From Deltaproteobacteria bacterium (lineage in GTDB: Bacteria; Myxococcota; Myxococcia; Myxococcales; JAHFDP01), in contig JAHFDP010000043.1 of NCBI GenBank assembly GCA_023248955.1, positions 1 through 36,165 of the forward strand: a DNA stretch of 36,165 nucleotides. Reading direction: 5' to 3'. Position 1 is the stretch's first letter. Each line of letters starts with the position of its first letter. Positions 7,004 through 17,423 of the stretch are shown here, in pieces. The notes under the pieces were generated by a model. The model was not told the origin of the DNA, did not search any database, and saw only the letters and a program-made list of their open reading frames with translations. A program made the translations under genes and the position numbers.

Positions 7004-8770
7004 TTATTCTGGACTGTCGTCGGTGGCGGCGGGTTCTTCATCGGTCACCGGCGGTGGAATGGCCACATCACCGGCGGGCGCGGCATTCGCGGAGACGGGC
7101 ACCGGCAGCACGTCGACGCGATCGCTCGGCACTTCAATGGAAACCCGCTGGCGGCCGCGCTCGTCCAACACCAGCGCGGTCTGCACGTGCTCCTGCTTGA
7201 GCCGCTCCGCCAGCTGGTGCGCTGCTTTTTCGAGGTCGTTTTTTCCCCACGCGTCGTCGACGTAAACCAGCGCGGTGGCGCGATTCAGCTCGGCATGCAG
7301 CACGCCAGGAAGCTGCAGGCGCGCCGCTTCGAGAACATGAACGCGGGCATCCCTCCAAAGCAGCCAGCTGGCGACGCCCGCGCCCAGCGCGGTGACGGTG
7401 ATCGCACCGATCAGCACCTTGCGCATCTGGAGCCGCCGCGCGGCGCGCTCGAGCTCCGGAGCCGCCTCCACCACGGCCAACCGCTTGGGCGCGTCGACTT
7501 CGACCACCGCGGGCAACGACTCCTCGAGCGCGCGCGAAAGCGGCCGCACCGGCTCCACCACCGCGGGCGTGGTCGCCATCTTTGGCGCCCCAGGCCGGCT
7601 CTCGCGCAAGCGCTGCGCCGCGGCCCGCGTGTCGGAGAGCGATCGCAACAGCGACGTTTTCACCGTGTTGATCTGCTGCAACCGAGCGAGATCGCCCGCC
7701 TGCACCGCTTGCCCAAGCTGCGTCTGCAACGGCGCGATCGCGCTCTCTCCAACTTGAACGAGCTCGTCGAACGAAGCTTGATTCAGCTCGAGCGCGCGCG
7801 GCGCCATGGCGATCGCCTCGTCGATCAGGAGCCGCGCCACCAGCGCGCCCACCACCGCGTGCTCCACCGCGCCGCGCTCACGCTCGGCCACGGACGCACA
7901 GCGGCGCTCTAGACCAGTCATCGTACGCACGATGGCCACGGCCTCCGCCGACGCTTGTGGCGAACCGGTGAGCGCCGCCTGAAACGCGGCTCCCGCGCTG
8001 GTCATGTCGGATCGGGGAGGCCACGGTTTGGCGGTTCGCAGAAGCGTTGGGCCCTCGGGATCAATCGGCGACGACGGCACTGACGACGACGTCTCCGGCA
8101 CGCCATCACCGCGCATTACGCGCGCCAACGCGGCCCGAATCGCGCCCTCCTCTTCGGTCGACAGCCCGAGCAAGCGCATGCCGTTTTGGCCTTCCGGCAG
8201 ATTGTGCGCCACCATCGACCAGACCTCGAAGGCGCGACCGCTGAGCGTAAACCGCAACTTCACGCGCGCACCTTTGGCGAGCGGCGGACCCGAGAGCCGC
8301 ATCCCACTGGCGCTGGCATCGAGCGCGCGCCGTTGCGACACATCCGTCCCCAGCCGTACCATCACGTCGACATTCAATGGACAGCGCTGATCGCCGCGAA
8401 ATTTCAGTCCCGCGGCTTCGCCAACGCGCTCGAGAAAACGCGCGCGGTCAAGCGGCATGAAAAGAATGTCGCGCGCGCCCGCTTCCACCAACGCATCGAG
8501 CAGCGACGCATGTTGCTGACCGAGAATAGCCAGCACCGGCGCTGCAACGCCGGCGGTGATCAGCTCCCGACAAATCCGTGCGGCGTCGATCTCGGGCGGA
8601 TCGTGATGGACGACGATGGCACTGGGCGACACCGCGCGACAGCGCGTCAGCAGCTCACCGGCAATGCCGACCAGCTCAATGTGAAAATCGTGACGCGGAA
8701 AAAGCTCGCCGCGAAACGACGCATGAAAGCGCTTCGGTGCCGCAATCAGTAGCTCGCGTGGTTCGGGCAT
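7004..8770 (-). CDS. Receiver-PilZ-membrane fusion protein
   Basis: This 588-residue protein joins three parts. Residues about 5-120 look like a response-regulator receiver fold, with Asp57 in VVHHD at the usual phospho-acceptor place, but the conserved KP Lys is replaced (FMPLD near 105), so it may be degenerate. Residues about 122-215 form a PilZ domain with RGDQR (125-129) and DASASG (151-156), which match the c-di-GMP-binding RxxxR and D/NxSxxG motifs. A long helical, Ala-rich linker leads to one membrane segment (VLIGAITVTALGAGVASWLLW) near 455-475 and a C-terminal outer domain ending in an acidic Pro-rich tail. It likely senses c-di-GMP and transmits to the periplasm. Its start overlaps the HAD gene's stop by 1 bp (TGATG). 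Confidence 0.8.
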   Translation of the reverse strand: MPEPRELLIAAPKRFHASFRGELFPRHDFHIELVGIAGELLTRCRAVSPSAIVVHHDPPEIDAARICRELITAGVAAPVLAILGQQHASLLDALVEAGARDILFMPLDRARFLERVGEAAGLKFRGDQRCPLNVDVMVRLGTDVSQRRALDASASGMRLSGPPLAKGARVKLRFTLSGRAFEVWSMVAHNLPEGQNGMRLLGLSTEEEGAIRAALARVMRGDGVPETSSSVPSSPIDPEGPTLLRTAKPWPPRSDMTSAGAAFQAALTGSPQASAEAVAIVRTMTGLERRCASVAERERGAVEHAVVGALVARLLIDEAIAMAPRALELNQASFDELVQVGESAIAPLQTQLGQAVQAGDLARLQQINTVKTSLLRSLSDTRAAAQRLRESRPGAPKMATTPAVVEPVRPLSRALEESLPAVVEVDAPKRLAVVEAAPELERAARRLQMRKVLIGAITVTALGAGVASWLLWRDARVHVLEAARLQLPGVLHAELNRATALVYVDDAWGKNDLEKAAHQLAERLKQEHVQTALVLDERGRQRVSIEVPSDRVDVLPVPVSANAAPAGDVAIPPPVTDEEPAATDDSPE

Positions 8771-9480
8771 CAGGCGGCCTCATCCTCGAAATCATGCCAG
8801 AGCCAGCCGCGCCCATTCGCTTCGTTGCGAAGGAGGGGCCCGATGGCCAGAGAAAATTGAGCGGCCGCGAGCAGCGCGTGATCGCCCGTGGGTGAATCGC
8901 CGACCGCCAAATAGATCGCGGCGCCTCCAGCGCGCGCGGCCAGCGCGTCGACTTTCCCGGCGGCGTAAGAGACCGGCTCAACCGCGCGATCGGTCAAGCG
9001 GCCGCCCAGAACTTCCACGCCAATGCCAATGGCATTCGCCACATCGAAACCCGCGGCGGGCGCAATCGCTTCAATGAGCCATCGATTCGATCCGGAGACG
9101 AGAAAGGTCTTGAGCCCAGCCTTGCGACAAGCGCCGACCAGTGCGCGCATCGGTTTGCGCAGACGCGACTCCCAACGCCGCGCCAAATCGCGTGCGCGAG
9201 TGGCGACTTCGATTTCCGGCAAACCCGCCATGCGCTGCACGGCCCAGAGATAAGCCGCGCGTTTGTCCGCGGCAATGCGCTGTTGGTAGGCTGACCACAG
9301 ATCGCGTTCAGCGCCGGGGAGAAAACGGCCGGCCGCGGCGAGCTCGCGAAAAAATTCGTCACCGAGATCGCCAGGCCAAAGTGTGCCGTCGGCGTCAAAC
9401 GCTGCGATGGCGCCGTGCGGCGCGACCTTGAGGGCTGAATGGAGGGCTTCCGCCACGGCGGGAGAGAAGTCGCTAGACAT
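8770..9480 (-). CDS. HAD-family phosphatase (SerB-like)
   Basis: This 236-residue haloacid-dehalogenase-type hydrolase uses an Asp nucleophile. Motif I is FDADGT with D29 and D31, motif II Ser/Thr is in FLVSGSNRW near residue 135, and motif IV is GDSPTGD near 205. The helical cap between motifs I and II is of the C1 type seen in phosphoserine phosphatase and related phosphatases (PGDLGDEFFRELAAAG onward). The substrate could be phosphoserine or another small phosphoester. I chose ATG 9480, since upstream in-frame sequence belongs to the dispersed repeat. It is translationally coupled to the receiver-PilZ gene by a TGATG overlap. Confidence 0.85.
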   Translation of the reverse strand: MSSDFSPAVAEALHSALKVAPHGAIAAFDADGTLWPGDLGDEFFRELAAAGRFLPGAERDLWSAYQQRIAADKRAAYLWAVQRMAGLPEIEVATRARDLARRWESRLRKPMRALVGACRKAGLKTFLVSGSNRWLIEAIAPAAGFDVANAIGIGVEVLGGRLTDRAVEPVSYAAGKVDALAARAGGAAIYLAVGDSPTGDHALLAAAQFSLAIGPLLRNEANGRGWLWHDFEDEAA

Positions 9481-9527
9481 CGGCGGGGAATTTAACACCT
9501 TCCCTGCGGGACCCACTCTTTTTGAAT

Positions 9528-9964
9528 CGCGCTGGCGCTCAGCTTCCTTAGAAAAATTTTGCCTGGGCGGCGGCCGGAGCCCGACGGCGTGACGGATGGG
9601 CCGTTGGGGCCGCGGTGACCGGATGCGTGGAGGAGGTTCGGATTCGGGTGGTAGCAAGTCACCGCGGCCCCAAAGGCCCATCCGTCTGCCGTCGGAGGTT
9701 TGATTTGGGTAGGTCGGACGAGACGCGCTGGGTTGCGAGTTTCAGTGCAGTTTGGAATCGGCCGATCGCCCGCGACGCCGCCAAACGTAGCGCCATCGTT
9801 CCGCCCTGGCCGACGTGATTTTTTTAGAGGATCGATCAGGTTTGGAGTCACGGCGCGGAACGACGGCTGGTTTGGCGACGTCGCGGATTCGTGGGGTGGT
9901 GATCTCGTGGTTAAGAAGGATCGAGCATTTTATCAAGATTCATGATCTTGATATTTCGTCAAGT
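9528..9964 (+). repeat. Dispersed hairpin repeat, copy 2 (full length)
   Basis: This is a near-complete copy of the window's main repeat. In order it has a GCGCTGGCG palindrome and TTAGAAAAATTTTGCC block at 9528-9562, a GC-rich segment, and a long hairpin with arms 9594-9619 and 9658-9683 (26 positions, one mismatch). A unique-looking middle follows (9684-9930). The operator-like palindrome at 9931-9953 has arms TATCAAGAT and ATCTTGATA, and the element ends in TTTCGTCAAGT. Several overlapping frames stay open through the middle in all copies, so a short protein cannot be excluded, but GC-rich DNA has few stops and I do not call a gene. It lies between the HAD gene and the palindromic element at 9979. 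Confidence 0.9.
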
Positions 9965-9978
9965 CAGGCCCGCCGGTC

Positions 9979-10057
9979 CGTCATGGCCGGGCTTGACCCG
10001 GCCATCCACGAGGACTTCGATGCACGTGGATGGCCGGCTCTTCGGCCGGCCATGACG
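9979..10057. repeat. Nested palindromic element
   Basis: Outer arms CGTCATGGCCGG and CCGGCCATGACG enclose inner arms CCGGCCATCCACG and CGTGGATGGCCGG, so the 79-bp segment can fold into nested or side-by-side hairpins. A very similar core occurs at 4513-4530. The sequence also resembles a repeat that is abundant in some alphaproteobacterial genomes such as Bradyrhizobium (from memory). No gene is associated. Confidence 0.8.
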
Positions 10058-10144
10058 ACTGGCGTAACGGACCGAACGGTTACGATATTCGTCAACCCGC
10101 TCACGCAAATTCCAACCGCACGCACGTCATCTTGATCCACTCCA

Positions 10145-10258
10145 ACTAACCTCCGCGACGCGCCGTGTGGGCGGGGGCGGCGCGCGGCGCGATGCGGGCA
10201 CGGCCCGCCGCCCAGGCGACAAGGTATCAATGAGAAGCCAGGCGCGCAGCGCGCAGCG
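10145..10258 (-). repeat. Degraded copy of the dispersed repeat end
   Basis: A block reading GGCCCGCCGCCCAGGC followed by GAGAAGCCAGGCGCGCAGCG matches the terminal module of the dispersed repeat in the same orientation as copies 1 and 4, with more substitutions. The long hairpin is absent or scrambled. With copy 2 it forms an inverted pair around the palindromic element at 9979. The assignment is by eye. Confidence 0.45.
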
Positions 10259-10306
10259 CGAACCAGATTAAGCCCCACGCGCCGCGAGCATGCTAAATCC
10301 CTTTAG

Positions 10307-11706
<1,400 letters not shown>

Positions 11707-11710
<4 letters not shown>

Positions 11711-13770
11711 CAGCGCGGGTTCGCACGGCGCTGTGCACGCTTCTGCTGCTCACCACCGGCATCCTCTTCCACTGGCGCGTCGCGCTCCTGGGCCGCACGC
11801 CGCACGGCCGCGATACCGGCGGACTTTTCTATCCAATTCACCATTTCTGGCAGTCCTGCGTCACGCGTGGCGAACTTCCAGCATGGCTCCCCACTGACGC
11901 CGGCGGTACACCCGTTCTCTCGCTGCATACCGCCGCGCTCCACCCACTACTGCTCCTCTACACATTCCTCCCCTTCGAAACAGCGTTTCGCTGGCTCCAT
12001 GTGCTCGCCGTGCTGCTCGGTCTCCTCGGCATGTTCGGCTTCTGCCGCCAACTCGGAACCAGCCGTGGCGCGTCGGTGCTTGGCGCCTTCGCTTTCGGTT
12101 TCTCCACTATGTTCTGCTGGTCGCTGGAATTCATTCCCATCGCGCTTTCCCTCTGCGCCACGCCATTTTTTTTGTGGGCCACGGTGGCCGCGATCGACGG
12201 AAATCGTTGGGCGCGGCTCGGTGCGACGCTCGCCCTAGGACTCGTGGTGATCGGCGGCGATTTACAAATGGCTCCGGAGATCGCGGCCATCGCTATCCTT
12301 CTCGGTGCAGCCCGCGGCGGCCGGCGCGGCGCCCTGCATGCCATGGGTCTCTCGCTTTTGGGTCTCGGCGTGGGCGCGGTGCATCTATTACCGGCGTCAC
12401 TCGTGACTGGCGAGAGCGGCCGCGCCGCCGGACTGACTGCCGCCGAGGCCTACAAATTTTCGTTGCAGTGGAGCGAGCTGCTCGACGTCTTCGCCCGCGA
12501 TCCCCCTGCTGCGGTCGGCGGCGGCTTGATATTTTCAATATATATAGGCCTGCCCGTCCTGCTCCTCGCCGCGCTGGCCCCGCCGAAAAAAACAGCGCTC
12601 TCCCTGATGACGCTGGCCGTGCTCTGCCTTCTCGCCGCGCTCGGCCCGCACGCGCCGGTCTACGGTCTCCTGCGCGCAGTGGTTCCCTTTTGGAACCGCT
12701 TTCGCTACCCGGTGAAACTGCTCTTGCCGCTCACCCTCTGCCTCGCCCCGCTGGCCGCCCTTGGCGCCGATCGCCTCGGAGAAAAAAGAGCGTGGCTGGT
12801 TCCACTCCTGGCGCTGGTGCTCTTCGCCGATCTCTCCCGCGCCAATTTCGACCTCTGGTACCTCGGGCCCAAGCAAACTTCGCTGACCGAGGCGCCGCCG
12901 CTGGCCAAAGCGCTGGCGAACGATCCGGGCCTGACCTATTCGTACCAACTCAAGACGCCGCCCTCCGCACGCAACCGCGAGATGGAGGAAGATCCAAATT
13001 TCGAAAACTTGAGGCCGCAGGACATCGGCATCACGTCGATGCAATATTCCGACGCGCTCTTCGCCGCGGCGCTCTACCCGCCGACAAGCTCGCTCTGGGG
13101 CCGGCGCTCGTGGAATGGCAACCAGTGGGCGCTCGGAAGCGCGGAACGTTTTCAATCGATCATCCACCGCGGCGGTCCGTTGGAGCAGGGCCTCGAGTTG
13201 GCCGGCGCGTTTGGCGTCACTCACGTCATCTTGCAAACGCCGGTTCCCGAATCCTACCGCGCCCTGGTGGATGCCGAGGATGTCGATCATGGTCTCGCCG
13301 CGGTACGCGTGCCCAATGCGCTTCCTCCGGCCTACGTTCCGAGCGCGGCAGCGCAGGTTCTTCCTGCAGACGCCGTGGCGAAAGTGCTGGCACCGGGTTT
13401 CGCACCCGACCATCTCGCGCTGGTGGAATCACCCTCGGCGCTTGCACCTCCAAACGCCGATGCGGCGGGTGCCGTGCCCGCGATCGTCACCGCACGCGGC
13501 TGTTCGACGCTGGACGTGGATGCGGATTTCGCGCGCGCCGGCGTGTTGGTGATCAACGAACGGATGGCCCCAGGATGGACAGCGACCGTCGACGGAACCG
13601 CAGCGCCGGTATGGACCGCCAATGCGTTGGTCCGCGCCGTTCCAGCGCCCGCGGGCCATCACCGTATTCGTTTGCAATACATGACGCCGGGCCTACTCGG
13701 CGGACTCCTACTCACCGTTCTATCGATCCTCCTGTCCCTTTTCTTGACGCTCGAGCGCCAGCGCTGCTAG
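11707..13770 (+). CDS. YfhO-like polytopic membrane protein
   Basis: This 687-residue protein has about ten membrane segments in its first 400 residues and a large outer-face C-terminal domain with a final membrane helix ([18 protein letters not shown]). The N-terminal loop with [14 protein letters not shown] and later [14 protein letters not shown] match the YfhO family, which has a GT-C glycosyltransferase architecture. In Firmicutes YfhO adds sugars to lipoteichoic acid; the substrate here is unknown. The C-terminal segment [22 protein letters not shown] is also typical of the family. The GTG start at 11707 overlaps the regulator stop (GTGA), so the two are translationally coupled. Confidence 0.8.
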
Positions 13771-13977
13771 GAGAGTGTCGGATAAATGCCACGAAGCGAG
13801 GCGAGCGAGCACGGTGCAGGTCCAAGACTGACTAAGGACCAGTTCGCAAGGTCCAGCCCGGGGTCCTACAATGCGCTTCTAGCGCTTCTAGCGCATCCAT
13901 GCGGGCCGGCGCGCCCTCCGCTATGGCGCGCAAACGAAGGAGATGCGCCGCGATCGTTCGCCGCAGCAACCAAATTC

Positions 13978-15450
13978 ATGCGCATTCCCACTCTCCTGGC
14001 AGCCACACTCCTGGCGTTTCCTGCGTACGCAGCCAACATCACCGATATCTCCGATGCGGTCGACGGCGAAAAGCGCCTCGAAGTCGACTTCGCCATCGGC
14101 CTCTCCCACTCCACGCGGAAAGGAAAAATAACGCGCGAGTGGAACCAAAAATGCGACGTCGAAGGCTACCCTCACTGCCCCTCCGGCACGCCCGCCGATC
14201 ACAACGGCGCGGTCTTCGATGTCACGGAACTGCGCGTCGAGGACGTCACCGACACGATGGACCTTCGGCTCACTTTCGGACTCTGGCACGACTTAGAAGT
14301 GCACTTGGGCGCGCCCTACACGCTCGGTGAATCGCGCTCGTGGGTCTTCGCGAGCGTCGCCGACAGCAACGGGATCTCCACGCAGGTCACCGACGCCAAC
14401 TCCACGTTTCGCGGGCTGCAAAAACTCGACGTCAACGGCCTTGCGGGCAATTCGCAACCCCTCATCTCGGTTCCCGGCCAGACCTACCGCAGCGGGTTTG
14501 GCGATCCCTACATCGGCTTCTCCTGGGCGCCGTTCAACCACGAGCGCGAGCCGCGCCAGCCCGGCGATGCCTTCCCCGATTTTCGACAAACGTCCACCTG
14601 GGCCTTTGGCCTCGACTACACCATGCCCATCGCCACGGTCGACGATCCGGCCAAGTGGCGCTTCACCACCGAGGACTTCACCTTTGTCGACCCCAACGAC
14701 GCCAACCGCGCCAAGAACCACTGGAACCTCATTTCGAGCAGCGGCAGCAGCGGCATGGGCCACGGCGCCCACATCCTCGATTTGTGGACCGCGGCGTCCA
14801 AGAGGATGGCGTTCGTAGACCCCTTCGTGAAGCTTCACTTCACGCTGCCTCTCGCGGTAACGACCGCGGCGGCCGACGCTTGTACGCTCCTCACCAGCAA
14901 TCCGCAGCTGGCTAACACCCAGCTCAACGATCAGGCGAAAAAGAACTGCGCAGCCCCACATGGTGACGGCCTGGGCAATTGGGCAGGCAAAACGGGCTAT
15001 GCGCCGTCGTTCACCGGCGGGCTGACGCTTGGCACCGAGATCGTCGCGTTGGAGCGCGAGGAGTACCACCTCAAAATCGCTTTCGACTTGAACCTCGACA
15101 CGTCCTACGTGAGCCGCGGCCGCAACTACAGCGAGCTCTCCGACGCGCTCGGCAAGCTGACCTACACGGACCAATACCTGGCCCTCAAGGGTTCCGCCGG
15201 AATTCTGGCGCGCTTCTCCAGATACATCCAGCTACGCGTGAACATCTTCGGCGGGTTCGAGACGCCGCATTTCATCACCGGCGAGCCGCCCGGACACGAT
15301 CTGGCGCCCTTCAACGGCCAGGTCGACTTCGCCACACCCGAGCAGAGCCCCGTTTACGATTTCCGCATCGACCCCAACGGCCGCCGCGCCCGCGTGGAAG
15401 AGACGACCGTGCTCGGCATCGGCGGCTCGCTGGCCGCCAGCTTTTACTAG
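13978..15450 (+). CDS. Outer-membrane beta-barrel-type protein
   Basis: This 490-residue protein starts with a clean signal peptide, MRIPTLLAATLLAFPAYA, cut before AN. The mature chain alternates polar and hydrophobic residues, is rich in Gly, Asn, Asp and aromatics, and ends GIGGSLAASFY, a C-terminal aromatic as in outer-membrane barrels. Segments such as LRLTFGLWHDLEVHLGAPY and HLKIAFDLNLDTSYVSRG look like barrel strands. I chose ATG 13978 because the signal peptide begins there. The 200-bp region upstream has a repeated GCGCTTCTA motif near 13872-13894 but no clear promoter. It lies just ahead of the prepilin operon, and a structural link to it is possible but not shown. Confidence 0.75.
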   Translation: MRIPTLLAATLLAFPAYAANITDISDAVDGEKRLEVDFAIGLSHSTRKGKITREWNQKCDVEGYPHCPSGTPADHNGAVFDVTELRVEDVTDTMDLRLTFGLWHDLEVHLGAPYTLGESRSWVFASVADSNGISTQVTDANSTFRGLQKLDVNGLAGNSQPLISVPGQTYRSGFGDPYIGFSWAPFNHEREPRQPGDAFPDFRQTSTWAFGLDYTMPIATVDDPAKWRFTTEDFTFVDPNDANRAKNHWNLISSSGSSGMGHGAHILDLWTAASKRMAFVDPFVKLHFTLPLAVTTAAADACTLLTSNPQLANTQLNDQAKKNCAAPHGDGLGNWAGKTGYAPSFTGGLTLGTEIVALEREEYHLKIAFDLNLDTSYVSRGRNYSELSDALGKLTYTDQYLALKGSAGILARFSRYIQLRVNIFGGFETPHFITGEPPGHDLAPFNGQVDFATPEQSPVYDFRIDPNGRRARVEETTVLGIGGSLAASFY

Positions 15451-15549
15451 CCCCCGGCCTTCCCCAAAAAACGCTCGTGACTTCGCGGGGGCTGTCGCCC
15501 TGCGGTGGCCTTGCTACGTTTCCCTACCATGTGTTCTTTTCTCGACAAT

Positions 15550-15579
15550 TTGACTTGCGCATTCACTAGGCGCTATTCT
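15550..15579 (+). promoter_or_regulatory. Sigma70-type promoter for the prepilin operon
   Basis: TTGACT (15550-15555) and TATTCT (15574-15579) are separated by 18 bp. They sit 70 bp ahead of the first prepilin start in the only sizable gap before the operon. A GAGG ribosome site follows near 15636. Confidence 0.5.
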
Positions 15580-15647
15580 CAACATTACCTTCTCCTTCGC
15601 TCGGATCGTCAAACGCCCCGCTGTTCCCTCTGAATCGAGGCAACCAG

Positions 15648-16274
15648 ATGCGTTCGGACTTCAGAAATCGATTCTCGCGCCCCCGCGGATTTACGCTTCT
15701 TGAGCTTATCGTCGCGGTCGCCATCGTGGCCGTCCTCGCCGCCGCGCTGACGCCGGTGATCATCGGCAGCGTCGAAAAAGCGCGTTTCGATAAAGCCCAA
15801 GCAGACATGAGCACCATTGCCGATGCCTTCCGGCGCTTCCGTTCGGACACCGGAGTGTGGCCCGACGGCAGCACAACGTGGATTGTCGACTCCGAGGGCT
15901 GCTTCGCCCCCGAGTCGCTCGACTCAAGCCACAGCGCCCTCTTCACCGTCCCGACCGGAACCACCCAATGCACGTCCTACACGCAGCTCAACACCAAGGC
16001 GTGCTGGCTTGGGCCCTACGTCAACGGCGACGCCCAGACAGCGTTCGGCGTCGGCGATCCCTGGGGAAACCCCTACAAGGTCTTCCTGGTTGCCAACACC
16101 GCCTCGTCCAACGCCTGCCCCCTCTGGTCCACCGATGTGCCCAGCGGCTCCATCGTCGTCTACAGCTTGGGCCCCAATCTGACCGATAACAGCCAGAGCA
16201 ACCTCGCCAACCTTGCCAAGGGAACCGGCGCAGGTGACGACATCGTTTATGTCGTGACCCTCAGTGTGTTGTAG
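15648..16274 (+). CDS. GspG-like prepilin/pseudopilin A
   Basis: This 208-residue class III prepilin is cut between Gly14 and Phe15 (RPRG|FTLLE), with Glu at mature position 5 and a hydrophobic helix up to about residue 40. The globular part has the GspG-type signature: WLGPYV, then DPWGNPYKVF and VVYSLGPN, where GspG binds calcium. Two Cys pairs may form disulphides. It is the first of four prepilin genes with a likely promoter at 15550 and GAGG ribosome site upstream. Of the four it is the closest to a major pseudopilin. It enters the inner membrane and is then built into a pilus or pseudopilus. Confidence 0.9.
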   Translation: MRSDFRNRFSRPRGFTLLELIVAVAIVAVLAAALTPVIIGSVEKARFDKAQADMSTIADAFRRFRSDTGVWPDGSTTWIVDSEGCFAPESLDSSHSALFTVPTGTTQCTSYTQLNTKACWLGPYVNGDAQTAFGVGDPWGNPYKVFLVANTASSNACPLWSTDVPSGSIVVYSLGPNLTDNSQSNLANLAKGTGAGDDIVYVVTLSVL

Positions 16275-16286
16275 ACTCGACAAAGA

Positions 16287-17423
16287 ATGAACAGTTCGGG
16301 CTCTACGCTTTCGCGTGGATTTACGCTGATTGAAGTGGTGGTTGCGCTCGGCGTGACCGCCGTGCTCGCGGCCGCGATTGCCCCGCTGGTCATCCGGGCC
16401 GTCAACGCGCCCAAGGAAGACGAGACGCAGCGCGAGATGCGCGCCTTTTCCGCGGCCATCACCGGCGACCCCGACCGAGGCATCTTCGGATTTCTGGGGA
16501 CTTACGGCCGCCTGCCCATTCTCGACGGTGGCCAACTCGCCGAGCTTACCCAACAAGGCCCGCTCGTCAACGGCGACGCGGGCACCAACGGCGTTCCTGT
16601 CGGCTGGGTCGGTCCCTATCTCAACGTTCCGACACAGGCGCCGCTACAAGATGCCTGGTTTTCCAACTACACACTCGACATGCAACTCGATGGAGGCGTG
16701 CAGACCGGCTGGTGGCGCGTGCGATCGCCGGGTTTCGACCGCACGACCGGAACCGCGGACGATATTTACGTCCCGCAAAATTACATGCTGCAAACGGGTA
16801 CCCTGCGCATCGAGCTGTTGCGCGACATCGGGGCGGCGGCGCCCGCTAACTACGACAGCGCTAACGTCACGAGCGTCACGCTCTACTATCCGGTTAACGG
16901 CGTAGAAACCGCGGCGGCGGGATCGCTCGTTTCGGGAACGACCAACGAGTGGGCCTTCCTGAGCGGCGGTCTGCCGATTCAGATTCCACTCGGCACGCAT
17001 CCCGTCAAAGTGATCACGGTCAGCAACGGTACGTTCTACCGGAACGTGACCATCGCCAGCATGGTGAACGTGGCCAAGATGACCATCGCCTATTCACTCT
17101 CGCCCTCGCCGTCGGGTACTGCGTTCTGTTGCGGCAGCACCACGGCGTGGAGCAACAGCGGCAGCGGCGTCACCGTCACCGTCGATACGAGTTCATGCGG
17201 CTACGGCGCAGTACCCAACATCCAAACGTCGCTCTCGGCCAACGCGACAAATTGTAAGAATGGCGCGGAGCAACCAGCGGAGTTAACCACGGGGGCTTCG
17301 ACGGTGTTGTCGCCAACGGCGACTGGATTTAGCGTCATCGTAACGCCCACGACCGGTTCAGATACGACGGCGACGGCCATCACAACCTGCGCTTGGAAGC
17401 TTTCTTGGTGCGGAACACCATGA
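16287..17423 (+). CDS. Large prepilin-like protein B
   Basis: This 378-residue protein has a prepilin leader cut after Gly11 (LSRG|FTLIE) with Glu at mature position 5 and a helix VVVALGVTAVLAAAIAPLVI. The globular region carries GWVGPYLNV like GspG-type pilins, but is much longer. It has a Ser/Thr-rich, Cys-containing C-terminal half (CCGSTTAW, SSCGYG, ATNCKNG), which may be a separate beta domain displayed outside. It begins 12 bp after the first prepilin and ends with an ATGA overlap with the third, so all are translated from one message. It is likely a minor pilin. Confidence 0.85.
   Translation: MNSSGSTLSRGFTLIEVVVALGVTAVLAAAIAPLVIRAVNAPKEDETQREMRAFSAAITGDPDRGIFGFLGTYGRLPILDGGQLAELTQQGPLVNGDAGTNGVPVGWVGPYLNVPTQAPLQDAWFSNYTLDMQLDGGVQTGWWRVRSPGFDRTTGTADDIYVPQNYMLQTGTLRIELLRDIGAAAPANYDSANVTSVTLYYPVNGVETAAAGSLVSGTTNEWAFLSGGLPIQIPLGTHPVKVITVSNGTFYRNVTIASMVNVAKMTIAYSLSPSPSGTAFCCGSTTAWSNSGSGVTVTVDTSSCGYGAVPNIQTSLSANATNCKNGAEQPAELTTGASTVLSPTATGFSVIVTPTTGSDTTATAITTCAWKLSWCGTP

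Noticed and set aside
5905-7041. Long minus-strand frame opposite the TPR protein
   Set aside because: Its codon use and composition are those of an antisense shadow; the plus-strand protein has a signal peptide and TPRs.
9700-9945. Short frames kept open in the dispersed repeat copies (for example one containing TPRIRDVAKPAVVPRRD)
   Set aside because: Several overlapping frames on both strands are open at once, as expected for GC-rich DNA, and there is no ribosome site or codon-position bias to single one out.
12174-13835. Plus-strand alternative frame within the YfhO-like gene
   Set aside because: It is Arg-rich and lacks hydrophobic segments; the overlapping frame has membrane helices and family motifs.
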